From IMG/VR virus record IMGVR_UViG_3300042863_000158, positions 1 to 38,712 of that record: 38,712 nt of DNA. The stretch is one strand, 5' to 3'. The notes beneath the pieces were generated by a model that worked only from the letters and a program-made list of their open reading frames with translations, was not told the DNA's origin and did no database searches. The position numbers and the translations under genes were made by a program. The DNA is from a virus. Shown piece after piece: positions 24,100 through 33,527 of the stretch (position 1 is its first letter; every line of letters starts with the position of its first letter).

Positions 24100-24335
24100 T
24101 GGCCCTTGCTAAATCTCAAAAGTCTCTTAAGAAGTGGACTGCACAGAAGTGGAAAACTTCTGATGGTAAGCCATCTAAAGGCAAGAAAAGATATTTACCA
24201 GCAGCAGCATGGGATGCTTTAACTCCTGCTGAAAAAGCAGCAACTAATAAGGCTAAGGCTGCTGGCAATAAAAAGGGTAAGCAATTTGTAAGACAACCAA
24301 AGTCAATAGCAAAGAAAGCAGCGAGGTTTAGATAA
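24099..24335 (+). CDS. DUF5872-like basic protein
   Basis: 78 aa with KKWTAQKWKTSDGKPSKGKK, RYLPAAAWDALTPAEKAATN and GKQFVRQPKSIAKKA. This is the pattern I associate with DUF5872, found in phages and some giant viruses. It is highly basic and probably binds DNA or stabilises the virion; this is inference. It shares the stop/start base with both neighbours. Confidence 0.75.
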   Translation: MALAKSQKSLKKWTAQKWKTSDGKPSKGKKRYLPAAAWDALTPAEKAATNKAKAAGNKKGKQFVRQPKSIAKKAARFR

Positions 24336-24610
24336 TGGCAACAGGAGTAGCAGGTAGCACACTTGCTGACGAGTTAAATCGTCTTGCAAATAGTGGGACA
24401 TACCCAACACCAGATGCATATCAGTCCGAACAAGGTGCAGCAAACAACTATGCTGAGACTAGTGGCTTAGGTATTATTGCTGCTCTAAATATTAAGGCTG
24501 ACGCAAATCGTCAACCCAATGAATACAAGATGCTTAACGCTATCTGTAATGAATTAGCAGGAACTACTGGACTATCAGCCATTGTTGCATTAAGGAGCAT
24601 AGACCTGTGA
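24335..24610 (+). CDS. Hypothetical connector-region protein, 91 aa
   Basis: Starts MATGVAGSTLADELNRLANS, helical, ending in IVALRSIDL. Its TGA lies in the GTGA overlap with the next gene. No family recognised; position suggests a head-tail joining protein. Confidence 0.7.
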   Translation: MATGVAGSTLADELNRLANSGTYPTPDAYQSEQGAANNYAETSGLGIIAALNIKADANRQPNEYKMLNAICNELAGTTGLSAIVALRSIDL

Positions 24611-25527
24611 CAACAACATTGACACAGATGATTGATGAAGTGCTTATCAATCTATCAGGTTACACATACCAGCAAGACCGCTCTACCTATCTTAGAACTG
24701 CGGTTAATACTTTAACCTCACCAAGTACTGCACCTACAATCTTGTCTCTTGGAGACACTAGCAATGTGGGCAAAGGTGTGCTTGAAATTGATGAAGAGTT
24801 GATGTGGGTTGATTCATTTGACCGTGTTGGCAATACAGCAACAGTCGCCCCTTACGGGCGAGGCTATCTGGGAACAGATGCTGCTACCCATGCTGCGGAT
24901 GTAAAGGTTACTATCTCACCTATTTTCCCGCGCTATGTTATTAAGAAGGCTATCAACGATACTATCGAAGCAGTTGGCTCTGCCATCTATGCGGTTAAGC
25001 AAACATCATTTGTTTACAATGCAGCGGTAACTACTTATGAGTTTCAAGACTTATACATAGAAAACATTCTTACTATGTCATGGCAGGATATTGGGCCAAC
25101 AAAAGAATGGATTAGAATTAAGCGTTGGTCATTTGACCCGTTTGCAGATGTCGCCACATGGGGTGGCGGTTCCCAAACTGTAACTATTCAGGATGTTATT
25201 ATTCCTGGTAGAACTGTTAAGGCTATGTATGCTACACACCCAATGCCTTTTACAACTAACACACAAGACTTTGCTACACAGACTGGATTATCAAATACAG
25301 TTAAAGATGTAATTATTTTAGGCGCAGCCTACAGACTGTTGTCATACCTTGACCCAGCCCGTGCTGCTCAGTACAGCCCACAGGCTGATGAGATTGACTC
25401 TAAGCGTCCGTTCGGTGCATCTAATACAGCAGTGCGTCAAATCTTTGGACTATATCAACAGCGTCTTAATGAAGAAAAACAAAAGCAATTAACTCAGTAC
25501 CCAACACGAGTTCACTACAGCCGATAG
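24607..25527 (+). CDS. Head-tail connector or tail-tube-like protein
   Basis: 306 aa from GTG 24607. It has a beta-rich N-terminal half (GVLEIDEELMWVDSF), PYGRGYLGTDAATHA, a helical segment (FPRYVIKKAINDTIEAVGSA), then a strand-rich middle and LGAAYRLLSYLDPARAAQ near the end, followed by a basic C-terminus. The helical ends around a beta core resemble adaptor or tail-tubular-A-like proteins of short-tailed phages. The name is provisional. Confidence 0.65.
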   Translation: MTTTLTQMIDEVLINLSGYTYQQDRSTYLRTAVNTLTSPSTAPTILSLGDTSNVGKGVLEIDEELMWVDSFDRVGNTATVAPYGRGYLGTDAATHAADVKVTISPIFPRYVIKKAINDTIEAVGSAIYAVKQTSFVYNAAVTTYEFQDLYIENILTMSWQDIGPTKEWIRIKRWSFDPFADVATWGGGSQTVTIQDVIIPGRTVKAMYATHPMPFTTNTQDFATQTGLSNTVKDVIILGAAYRLLSYLDPARAAQYSPQADEIDSKRPFGASNTAVRQIFGLYQQRLNEEKQKQLTQYPTRVHYSR

Positions 25528-25535
25528 GAATATAA

Positions 25536-27401
25536 ATGACAACTAGAAATTACTCCTCACGCTCTCAGCAATCTACGCTGACTAGCGCGGTTACTGCTGG
25601 TGCAACAACGATTGTTGTTCAGAATGGGCCGTCTCTTATGGGTGGTGCAACGATTGCAGGTGGTACAACCTTTACTCTGGTCATTGACCCAGATACAGCG
25701 CTCGAAGAAATTGTAGATGCCACGGCGGTATCTACTAACACCTTTACTATTACTCGTGCCATAGATGGCTCCTCTGCCCAAGCCCACTCGGCTGGTGCAG
25801 TTGTGCGCCACATGGCTATCGGTCGTGACTACCGTGAGTCTAATGTTCACATTGAGTCTACAACAGGCGTACACGGGGCTACAGGGGCTGTGGTGGGTAC
25901 TACAGATACCCAGACACTAACCAACAAAACTCTTACAAGCCCTACAATTTCTAACCCTACAATTACTGGAACTCCTGGCGTTGGAACTAGCATTGTCTTT
26001 GAGGGTACTACGGCAGACGATTATGAAACTACCTTGACAGTAGTTGACCCTACACAGGACAATACAATCACAATGCCTAACACAACAGGCACAGTGGTTA
26101 TTGCTACTGCAGTACAGACGCTTACAAACAAGACTTTAACTAGCCCAACTATTTCAGGTTCACCAGTTATTACTGGTCTATCTTCTGCAGGTATGTCTGC
26201 CTCATCTGCTACTCCTAAGGATTATGTAGATAGCATTTTAGGTTCTGCTACAGCAGCAGCCACATCAGCAGCAAGTGCTGCTACTAGTGCCACATCTGCT
26301 GCTACTTCTGCAACGAGTGCATCTAACAGTGCAACAGCATCTGCCACATCTGCAACAGCCTCAGCAACTTCAGCCACAGCGGCAGCAACCTCTGCTACTT
26401 CAGCAGCAACCTCTGCTTCAGCAGCGGCAACTAGTGCAACTAGTTCAGCAACAAGTGCAACAGCAGCGGCTACATCAGCCACATCTGCTGCTACAAGCGC
26501 TACAAGCGCGGAAGCCAGTGCAACAACCGCAGCGGCTTCTGTAGCCACAATTGCAGGATATGCAACTACAGCATCTAACTCTGCAAGTGCAGCAGCCACA
26601 AGCGCTACATCTGCTAGTGTATCAGCAACGGCTGCAGCCACTTCAGCATCTAGTGCTGCAGCAAGTGCAGCAAGTATTGTAGGAGATGCTGCGGCAGCAG
26701 CGACTAGCGCAGCATCTGCATCTACAAGTGCAGCAAGCGCTTTGACATCTGCAACTTCGGCTTCTACGTCAGAGACTAATGCAGCAACTAGTGCAAGTTC
26801 TTCCCTAACATCTGCTAACAGTGCAAGTACTTCAGCATCATCAGCATTAACATCTGCTAACAGTGCAAGTACATCCGCTACGGCAGCAGCCACTAGTGCA
26901 TCTTCTGCATCTACTAGTGCAAGTTCTGCTCTGACTTCCGCTAATAGCGCAGCAACATCTTATGATGAGTTTGACGATAGATACTTAGGTTCTAAGACAT
27001 CTGACCCTACAGTAGACAACGATGGCGGTGCTCTTATTACTGGAGCACTTTACTTTAACTCAGTTGTTGGTGCAATGAAAGTTTATAATGGTTCCGCTTG
27101 GGACTTAGTAGCCCCTGATACATCTAACTTTATTGACAAGTCTATCCTTACTAGCAAAGGTTCTTTAATTTCAGCAAGCGGTGCATCAACACCGTCTGCT
27201 CTTACAGTTGCTACAACTAATGGTTATGTTCTTAGCGTTAATAGCGCAACAACAACAGGACTTGAATGGATTTTGCCAAACCCAGGAGATATTACTGGTG
27301 TAACTGCTGGTGATGGACTTGCAGGTGGTGGAACATCAGGAACAGTAACACTAAGTTTATCAGACGAAACAAGCATCAACGCCGTAATGGGCGTTCTCTA
27401 A
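25536..27401 (+). CDS. Tail fibre with Ala/Ser/Thr repeats
   Basis: 621 aa. The N-terminal 120 residues are beta-rich (TTIVVQNGPSL, FTLVIDPDTALEEIVDAT) and probably attach to the tail. TLTNKTLTSPTIS occurs twice, near 127 and 200. Residues about 235-475 are AATSATS-type near-heptad repeats, probably a trimeric helical shaft. The C-terminal domain (GALYFNSVVGAMKVYNGSAW...) is followed by a glycine-rich end. It would bind host surface structures. The repeat makes a false antisense frame. Confidence 0.87.
   Translation: MTTRNYSSRSQQSTLTSAVTAGATTIVVQNGPSLMGGATIAGGTTFTLVIDPDTALEEIVDATAVSTNTFTITRAIDGSSAQAHSAGAVVRHMAIGRDYRESNVHIESTTGVHGATGAVVGTTDTQTLTNKTLTSPTISNPTITGTPGVGTSIVFEGTTADDYETTLTVVDPTQDNTITMPNTTGTVVIATAVQTLTNKTLTSPTISGSPVITGLSSAGMSASSATPKDYVDSILGSATAAATSAASAATSATSAATSATSASNSATASATSATASATSATAAATSATSAATSASAAATSATSSATSATAAATSATSAATSATSAEASATTAAASVATIAGYATTASNSASAAATSATSASVSATAAATSASSAAASAASIVGDAAAAATSAASASTSAASALTSATSASTSETNAATSASSSLTSANSASTSASSALTSANSASTSATAAATSASSASTSASSALTSANSAATSYDEFDDRYLGSKTSDPTVDNDGGALITGALYFNSVVGAMKVYNGSAWDLVAPDTSNFIDKSILTSKGSLISASGASTPSALTVATTNGYVLSVNSATTTGLEWILPNPGDITGVTAGDGLAGGGTSGTVTLSLSDETSINAVMGVL
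26240..26960 (+). repeat. Degenerate Ala/Ser/Thr codon repeat array
   Basis: About 720 bases of short GCA/ACA/TCT-like units encoding the AATSATS shaft. The units are not identical at DNA level but recombination between them is plausible, which would change fibre length among relatives. No CRISPR-like regular spacing. Confidence 0.85.
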
Positions 27402-27419
27402 AGAAAGGTACAGCAAATA

Positions 27420-27734
27420 ATGACTGTAACATCCAAAGCGCTGGCTAGAACAGCAGCAGCAACATCAAGCGCAACACTCTATACAGCCCCAAATACAACC
27501 TCAGTTGCGGTGGTAACTAATATTGTACTTGCAAATGCATCTACATCTTCAGCAACAGCAACTGTTGCAATGGATGGAATTGTATTAGTGCCAGAGGTAA
27601 CTATTGCTGCCAACGCTCTTGTTGGGTTTGACCTTAAGCAGGTTCTTCCAGCCAATGCAACACCTAAGGTAATTAGTGGCTTTGCTTCAACTACCTCAGT
27701 AACAATTCACATTAGCGGAGTGGAGATTAACTAA
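27420..27734 (+). CDS. Small beta-rich tail or head-fibre protein
   Basis: 104 aa starting MTVTSKALARTAAATS. Alternating Val/Thr/Ala strands, VVTNIVLANAST, MDGIVLVPEVTIAAN, GFDLKQVLPANATPKVISGF and IHISGVEI at the end. This pattern is familiar from small phage fibre-associated proteins, as recalled. It overlaps the Gly-rich gene by one base, so it probably works with it. Confidence 0.7.
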   Translation: MTVTSKALARTAAATSSATLYTAPNTTSVAVVTNIVLANASTSSATATVAMDGIVLVPEVTIAANALVGFDLKQVLPANATPKVISGFASTTSVTIHISGVEIN

Positions 27735-29233
27735 TGGCTATTCAACAATTTCCCCTACCAGAAGCAGCAGGTATTCCTTCTGGCGACACGGCTAGTCGTC
27801 CCGCTGCACCTGTAATTGGAGACCCATATTACAATGGCGAAAAAGGCATTCTTGAAATTTATGATGGAACAGATTGGATTGCTTGTTCTGCTCCTGCTGC
27901 ACAACCAACAATTGCCGTAACAGATGTTGGAACAGGTGTAGCCTATGGTAGTGCTCAAGCGCTTGTAACAATAACCCCAGGAACAGATGGTGGTATTGCA
28001 ACTGGATTTTCAGCAACTGCTACAACTGGTGGTTATACAGCAACATCAACATCAACTGCTATTACTGTAACAACCGCTAATAATGGAAGTTATACTTTTA
28101 GCGCGGTTGCATTTAATGCTTTTGGAACTAGTCCAACTAGTCCAACATCAAGTGCTACGCTTACTACTGTTACGGAAGCACCTACAATTGGAACTGCTAG
28201 CACATCCTCAGTTACAAGTGATATAACAGTTACTTGGACACTAAATTCAACTGGTGGAAAAAACTTAACAAGCATTACAATTACTCCATACTTAAATGGA
28301 ACAACTGCTCAAACATCACAAACAGCAGCAACTACATCTTCTACATCACATACATTTACTGGATTAACGTCTGGTTCAAGTTATACATTTAAAGTTAAAA
28401 CAGCAAATGCTAATGGAACTGGATTAGAAAGTTCTGCTACTAACTCTGTAACTATTCCAACATTTGTTACTGTTGATTATTTAGTAATTGCTGGTGGCGG
28501 TGGCGCTGGAGGCGCTAGCGACCAAGCCTGCGGCGGTGGAGGCGGTGGTGCTGGTGGTTACAGAACTAGTGTTGGAACTTCTGGTGGTGGTGCTTCTGCA
28601 GAAACAGCAAAAGTTATTTTGGCTGGCGGCAATTTTACAGTTACTGTTGGCGCAGGTGGAGCGGCTTCAAATAATGGTACTTCAGGAAGTGCTTCCGTAT
28701 TTAGTACTATAAATTCTACTGGAGGCGGTCGTGGCGGTGGACAAAATAGTAAAAATGCATCTAGTGGTGGCTCAGGCGGTGGTGGGTGTCGTTTTCAAGG
28801 TCAAGGTACAGGTGCATCTGGAACAGCAAATCAAGGTTTTGCTGGCGCGGATAGTGCTACTAATAGTAATACTGGCGGTGGCGGTGGCGGCGCTGCTAAT
28901 AATGCCAGCGGTGCTGCTGGTGGAAATGGCGTTACTTCTAACATTGCTGAAAATGCTGTAACCCGAGGCGGCGGAGGAGCGGGAGCAAGTGGCAACGCTG
29001 GCAATGGCGGTGGTGGAGGTGACTCTACTGCTGGTAGTGCTAACACTGGTGGAGGAGGCGGAGGTTCCGTAGGCGGTAATGGACCAGCAGGAGGTTCAGG
29101 TATTGTTATACTTCGTTATCCAAGTAGTTTTTCTGCCAATATTGGTGGAGGTTTAACTGCAAGTACTAATACGTCAGGTGCTAACAAAATTACAACTTTT
29201 AACGCAGGAACAGGAACGGTGGCAATTTCATAA
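27734..29233 (+). CDS. Gly-rich tail adhesin with Ig/Fn3-like domains
   Basis: 499 aa. Residues 1-50 include IGDPYYNGEKGILEIYDGTD. Two beta-sandwich repeats (about 58-150 and 150-240) read as Ig/Fn3-like domains. From 245 on, VDYLVIAGGGGAGG starts a Gly-rich domain with many GGGG runs and ends GGSGIVILRYPSSF, a familiar phage tail ending. The final 30 residues are Thr/Ser-rich. The Gly-rich domain is a likely receptor-binding tip. Confidence 0.83.
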   Translation: MAIQQFPLPEAAGIPSGDTASRPAAPVIGDPYYNGEKGILEIYDGTDWIACSAPAAQPTIAVTDVGTGVAYGSAQALVTITPGTDGGIATGFSATATTGGYTATSTSTAITVTTANNGSYTFSAVAFNAFGTSPTSPTSSATLTTVTEAPTIGTASTSSVTSDITVTWTLNSTGGKNLTSITITPYLNGTTAQTSQTAATTSSTSHTFTGLTSGSSYTFKVKTANANGTGLESSATNSVTIPTFVTVDYLVIAGGGGAGGASDQACGGGGGGAGGYRTSVGTSGGGASAETAKVILAGGNFTVTVGAGGAASNNGTSGSASVFSTINSTGGGRGGGQNSKNASSGGSGGGGCRFQGQGTGASGTANQGFAGADSATNSNTGGGGGGAANNASGAAGGNGVTSNIAENAVTRGGGGAGASGNAGNGGGGGDSTAGSANTGGGGGGSVGGNGPAGGSGIVILRYPSSFSANIGGGLTASTNTSGANKITTFNAGTGTVAIS

Positions 29234-29628
29234 TGGCTCATTACGCATTTTTAGATGACAACAACATAGTGACTGAAGTAATTACTGGTGTTGATGAAAC
29301 TGAATTAATTGAAGGATTACACCCTGAAACTTGGTATGGAAATTTTAGAGGTCAAATCTGTAAACGAACTTCTTATAATACATTTGCGGGAGAACACCAA
29401 GAAGGCGGCACACCGTTTAGAAAAAATTTCGCTGGCATAGAATTTTATTATGATGAATACTGGGATGCTTTCAGAGCGCCAAGACCATTCTTATCTTGGA
29501 AACTAAACTACGATACATTTTTGTGGGAAGCACCTATACCTATGCCAGAAATAGAAGATGGATTTTTTTGGAAATGGGGCGAGATTAACAAAGAGTGGAT
29601 TAAAGTACCACTAAATCCTTCAGAATAA
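29233..29628 (+). CDS. Conserved tail-associated protein (MAHYAFLD type)
   Basis: 131 aa starting MAHYAFLDDNNIVTEVITG, with KRTSYNTF, GGTPFRKNFAG, YYDEYWDAFRAPRPFLSW and a Trp/Pro-rich end. It matches a small protein common in cyanophage and other marine phages, as I recall. Its role is probably tail fibre assembly or virion surface. It overlaps the adhesin stop by one base. Confidence 0.8.
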   Translation: MAHYAFLDDNNIVTEVITGVDETELIEGLHPETWYGNFRGQICKRTSYNTFAGEHQEGGTPFRKNFAGIEFYYDEYWDAFRAPRPFLSWKLNYDTFLWEAPIPMPEIEDGFFWKWGEINKEWIKVPLNPSE

Positions 29629-29647
29629 TAAAACAAATAGGGGAAAA

Positions 29648-30328
29648 ATGAAAATTATATTTACCAACACATCTGGTGCTGACTTAGAACAGCCAAAACC
29701 TGCATCTAAGTTAGTTCCTGATTGGTATAAAAACACACAGTCATATATTAATGATGAAAAAAAACCTACTGGTTCAGGTGGTACCTCTGCTACAGTAAAA
29801 CGTTGCATGCCAGTATTTGATGCTTTGGTTTCTGGTTATATTATTGAATCACCAGCAGATGTGTATGTATCTGCAAAAGACGAAGGTCAGTGGTTTGAAT
29901 GGTCTGACTTTGGTTTAATTGGTTTTCATCCTATAGAACAAGCACCAAAACATCCTGCTAAAAATGGTTTTTCTTATCCAAAATGGACAAACCCTTGGGC
30001 AATATCAACACCTAAAGGCTACTCTACTTTATTTGTGCAACCATTTCACAGGGAGTCTGTGTTTACTATTCTTCCAGGAATTGTAGATACTGACCAGTAC
30101 ACTTCTCCAGTTAACTTTCCGTTTGTTATTAATGACCCAACATTTGAAGGGCTGATACCAAAGGGAACACCTATTGCACAAGTAATCCCATTCAAACGGG
30201 ACTCTTGGACTATGGGGTTAGGTAACAAAAAAGACTTAGAAGCACAGGCTAAAGTAACAAAGAAACTACAAAGTAAGTTCTTTGATAGATATAAATCAAT
30301 GTTCTGGACAAAAAAAGAATACAACTAG
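29648..30328 (+). CDS. DUF6065-like protein
   Basis: 226 aa. Features: SKLVPDWYKNT near the N-terminus, GYIIESPADVYV, NPWAISTPKGYSTLFVQPFH, ILPGIVDTDQYTSPVNFPFV and IPKGTPIAQVIPFKRDSW. I associate these with DUF6065 from memory. The beta-rich core with a metal-ligand-like His in PFH resembles a cupin or jelly-roll fold, but no catalytic set is clear. AGGGGA precedes ATG 29648. It lies just before a glycosyltransferase. Confidence 0.72.
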   Translation: MKIIFTNTSGADLEQPKPASKLVPDWYKNTQSYINDEKKPTGSGGTSATVKRCMPVFDALVSGYIIESPADVYVSAKDEGQWFEWSDFGLIGFHPIEQAPKHPAKNGFSYPKWTNPWAISTPKGYSTLFVQPFHRESVFTILPGIVDTDQYTSPVNFPFVINDPTFEGLIPKGTPIAQVIPFKRDSWTMGLGNKKDLEAQAKVTKKLQSKFFDRYKSMFWTKKEYN

Positions 30329-30337
30329 GGGACTATA

Positions 30338-31060
30338 ATGGCTAAGATAAACAAAGGAACACTAGCAATTGGCTGGTGTGACAACGGTAACACTGATGGT
30401 AAGTTTACAGAAGGTGTCGTTAGTGTGGCACTACAGTGCGCTAACAACGGCATCGAACTGACTCACAGTATGCGAGTACAGGGTAATCAGATTGGCAGAC
30501 AACGTCAGGTTTTGTTTGACTATTGGGCTGACCAGATTAAAAGTGACTGGTTACTATGGATTGACTCAGACATTGTAGTTAACATGGAAGTAGTTGCTAA
30601 ACTTTGGGATGCTGCAGACAAGATTGGTAAGCCAGTAGTTAGTGGTACTTACTTTATTTCTAAGGAAAATGAAGGTACATTGGCTAAGCCATTTCCTGCA
30701 TTGTTCTATGATGTAGATGAGTTTAGTATCCAACATGTACACCCACTGCCAGATAACGAACTTATCAAGGTAGATAGTGCAGGCTTTGGTTTTGTTCTTA
30801 TGCACAAGTCAATCATTCCTAAAATGCGTGAGAAATTTCCAAACCAGTCAATGTTTGCAGAGCAAGAAGGTGTTGGCGATAAGTATGTAGGTGAAGACAT
30901 TGTCTTCTTCCGTAAGATGCAACAGTCAGGTATTCCATTACACGCACACACTGGTGCATTAGTACAGCATATTAAACGCTTTAGCCTTGATTATGGGTAC
31001 TATGCACTGTACTGGGCACACGAACATTTAAAGAATAAACTTAAAGAACAACAAGACTAG
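30338..31060 (+). CDS. GT-A glycosyltransferase-like protein
   Basis: 240 aa. A DxD-type motif, WLLWIDSDIVV (Asp76/Asp78), with an upstream Arg-rich loop (IGRQRQVLFDYW), GFGFVLMHKSII and VGEDIVFFRKMQQSGIPLH, which is the layout of GT-A family glycosyltransferases. It would transfer a sugar from a nucleotide donor to a phage protein, DNA or host wall component. Its place between tail proteins favours a virion or host-surface target. AGGGGAC is upstream of ATG 30338. Confidence 0.8.
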   Translation: MAKINKGTLAIGWCDNGNTDGKFTEGVVSVALQCANNGIELTHSMRVQGNQIGRQRQVLFDYWADQIKSDWLLWIDSDIVVNMEVVAKLWDAADKIGKPVVSGTYFISKENEGTLAKPFPALFYDVDEFSIQHVHPLPDNELIKVDSAGFGFVLMHKSIIPKMREKFPNQSMFAEQEGVGDKYVGEDIVFFRKMQQSGIPLHAHTGALVQHIKRFSLDYGYYALYWAHEHLKNKLKEQQD

Positions 31061-31068
31061 GAGTCTAA

Positions 31069-33321
31069 GTGGCTAATCGTGATATTACCGAAGGTCGTGC
31101 ATCGAGAGCCATTGCTGTTGATGTTGGTGTCGTTGCCACCTCTGCTATCTGGCAGAACACAGACATAGCCTATGATGTTGCCGTTGGTGGTATGCCGTTT
31201 ATCTACGCTATTAGTGATGCTCGTCCATACATCCGCCAAACTGCACCTTTCCGTAAGGAACAGTTTGATAATCAAACAGAGCCAGGTGAGCAGTCGCTCA
31301 CTGGCTGGTGGATTAGAAGTCAGATGTCCTTTCATGGTGGAGATGGCATAACATTTTTTGACCCAGCCCAAGCAACATCTAGTTCTCCAGCACAGTACCG
31401 TTTTGCCGACAGCCAAGGGGTAAATGTATTTGAGCAAGGGGAAGTAACCCTACTTAAAAGTGTAGTTAATACACATCAAACTACTGGTCCAGTTGTAGGC
31501 ACAGACCATCAGCATGTTAATCAACATGTCCGTTCTATTCAATGGTCAGGTGTTAATGGTGTTTTACTACATGATGAGTTTGATGTAGACAAGGTATCAC
31601 CATCAATTACTGTATCAATTACTAACAAGGCTTTGACTAGCGATGTGGCAACACTAACAACTGCTACCCCACACGGGCTAACTGTAGGTATGACAATAGT
31701 TATTACTGATGTAGATGCTACATTTAATGGTTCTTATCGCATTACAACCGTGCCAACTACTACTACATTTACTTATGCAAAGGTTGTAGCAGATGTAGGT
31801 TCTACTGCTGTATCCCCTGCTGGTACTGGTGTAACAGACCCAGTAATCCACTACATTGATTACCTTGCTGGAACAGATAAAAAAGTATTTGCTATCTGTG
31901 ATGATGGAGTTAATGCTTACTGGGTAACTAATAAAACTTCAGGTGGAAATCAACGCCTTACTATGTTTAAGAAGCCTTTAACTGGCGATGCAGTTAGTGG
32001 TGGGTCAAACCCTAGCGCTAGTGGTGACGTTACCCAGATGTTTCAGGATGCTAATATTGAAATTCAATTTGCAACAATGGAGTTTATTAAAGACCGTATT
32101 GTTCTATGCGTAAACAATAAAGTATATGAACTATCTACCGTAGCATCTTCTTTACCATCACCTGTATACACAAACCCTAATGTAAATTATCACTACACAT
32201 CTGTAGCAGCATCAGGTCCTGCTATCTATACCGCTGGACATTCTGGTATTTATTCTACTATTCAAAAGTACACGCTATCTACCGCTGGTGTAATGCCTAC
32301 CCTTACATCTGCAGTAGTTGCAGCAGAACTACCCGCTGGTGAGATTGTAGAAAAGTTATATTACTATTTAGGTTACATGATAATTGGAACTAATAAAGGT
32401 ATTCGAGTCGCAACAGTCTCAGACCAAGACGGTTCAATTAACTATGGTCCTTTGATTGTAGAAACAGCACAACCAGTCTATGACTTTGCTGCTAGAGATA
32501 GGTTTGTTTGGGCAGCATCAGGCATAGGCGCTTTAGATGGCGGACTTATCCGCCTAGATTTAGGAACAGAAGTAGAACCATTACGCTTTGCCTACGCAAA
32601 TGATTTACAGATACAACAGGATACAGAACACTACACAACAGGTGTAGCATTTCTTGGTGCAACCAATAGACTTGCATTTACTACAGCCTACAATGGCACA
32701 GATGGTGCAATTTATTTAGAGTCAGCCACAGAATTAGTAACCAACGGCTATCTAACAACAGGCTATATTAGATATAACACACTAGAACCTAAAAACTTTA
32801 AGCGTCTTATTGCACGTGGAAATTATGAGTTTGGGTCTATGACTCTACAAACAGTTACCGCTGATGGTACTGCATTTGATGTCGTATCTTATGACGCATC
32901 AGTACCACCAGTTGAGGTAACTACATCTAATCCACAGGAAGCACAGGAGTATTTATCTTACAAGTTTATATTGTTTCGTGATGCTACTGACTCAAGTAAA
33001 GGTCCTGTTATGGAGGGTTATCAGGCAAAGGCTTACATTGCTACACCACGACAGAGAGTTATAAAGTTTCCTGTCTATTGTTATGATGTAGAAACAGACA
33101 AGTATAATGTGCTAACGGGATATGACGGACGAGCATTTGACAGAATCACACAACTAGAATCTGTCGAACAAAACGGTGATGTTGTTACATGGCAAGACTT
33201 AACCACAGGTGAGTCACGTCAGGCACTCATTGAACAAATCTCATTCACCCGTTTGACTCCACCTGACCGTGGCTTTAATGGTTATGGTGGCATCATTGAT
33301 ATCACGATAAGGACTGTGTAA
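31069..33321 (+). CDS. Tail nozzle-like beta-propeller protein
   Basis: 750 aa, with the GTG start at 31069 preceded by AGGAG. Long beta-rich architecture; a Thr/Val-rich Ig-like insertion near 185-265 (VTITNKALTSDVATLTTATP-like); and repeated blades such as KIDKVFAIC-type strands, ending with PVMEGYQAKAYIATPRQRVI, then GFNGYGGIIDITIRTV. It resembles nozzle or minor tail proteins of short-tailed phages. It is the last large gene before lysis. Identification is by layout, not a diagnostic motif. Confidence 0.65.
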   Translation: MANRDITEGRASRAIAVDVGVVATSAIWQNTDIAYDVAVGGMPFIYAISDARPYIRQTAPFRKEQFDNQTEPGEQSLTGWWIRSQMSFHGGDGITFFDPAQATSSSPAQYRFADSQGVNVFEQGEVTLLKSVVNTHQTTGPVVGTDHQHVNQHVRSIQWSGVNGVLLHDEFDVDKVSPSITVSITNKALTSDVATLTTATPHGLTVGMTIVITDVDATFNGSYRITTVPTTTTFTYAKVVADVGSTAVSPAGTGVTDPVIHYIDYLAGTDKKVFAICDDGVNAYWVTNKTSGGNQRLTMFKKPLTGDAVSGGSNPSASGDVTQMFQDANIEIQFATMEFIKDRIVLCVNNKVYELSTVASSLPSPVYTNPNVNYHYTSVAASGPAIYTAGHSGIYSTIQKYTLSTAGVMPTLTSAVVAAELPAGEIVEKLYYYLGYMIIGTNKGIRVATVSDQDGSINYGPLIVETAQPVYDFAARDRFVWAASGIGALDGGLIRLDLGTEVEPLRFAYANDLQIQQDTEHYTTGVAFLGATNRLAFTTAYNGTDGAIYLESATELVTNGYLTTGYIRYNTLEPKNFKRLIARGNYEFGSMTLQTVTADGTAFDVVSYDASVPPVEVTTSNPQEAQEYLSYKFILFRDATDSSKGPVMEGYQAKAYIATPRQRVIKFPVYCYDVETDKYNVLTGYDGRAFDRITQLESVEQNGDVVTWQDLTTGESRQALIEQISFTRLTPPDRGFNGYGGIIDITIRTV

Positions 33322-33527
33322 TGCAAGCACAAGACTATGCAACCGTTGCTGTTGCTGTAATGACAATTGTAGGTGGCTTTGCTGCAGCGGTACGCTGGAT
33401 GGTTAAGCACTATCTTAATGAACTCAAGCCTAATGGTGGTTCAAGTGTCAAAGATTCTGTTACTAGATTAGAAACAAAGGTAGAAGTTCTCTACCAAATG
33501 ATGTTACAAAGAGGGAAGAATGAATGA
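33321..33527 (+). CDS. Small membrane protein, holin-type candidate
   Basis: 68 aa. Residues 7-24 form a hydrophobic span (TVAVAVMTIVGGFAAAV), followed by a Lys-rich region and a helical C-terminus (SVTRLETKVEVLYQMML). Its stop overlaps the endolysin ATG (ATGA). This topology suits a class III holin-like or Rz-like partner. TAATG overlap with the tail gene. Confidence 0.7.
   Translation: MQAQDYATVAVAVMTIVGGFAAAVRWMVKHYLNELKPNGGSSVKDSVTRLETKVEVLYQMMLQRGKNE

Noticed and set aside
26222-26893. Long antisense frame of 223 aa opposite the tail fibre
   Set aside because: It is a reading-frame shadow of the Ala/Ser/Thr repeat; low-complexity Ala/Asp/Val product and no ribosome site.
26240-26960. 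CRISPR-like or tandem DNA repeat array
   Set aside because: Units are short and degenerate, with no regular spacers, and they encode a repetitive protein in one frame.
28831-29046. Antisense Pro/Ala/Leu-rich frame opposite the Gly-rich adhesin
   Set aside because: The complement of Gly codon runs gives Pro codons; no start signal and a real gene lies on the other strand.
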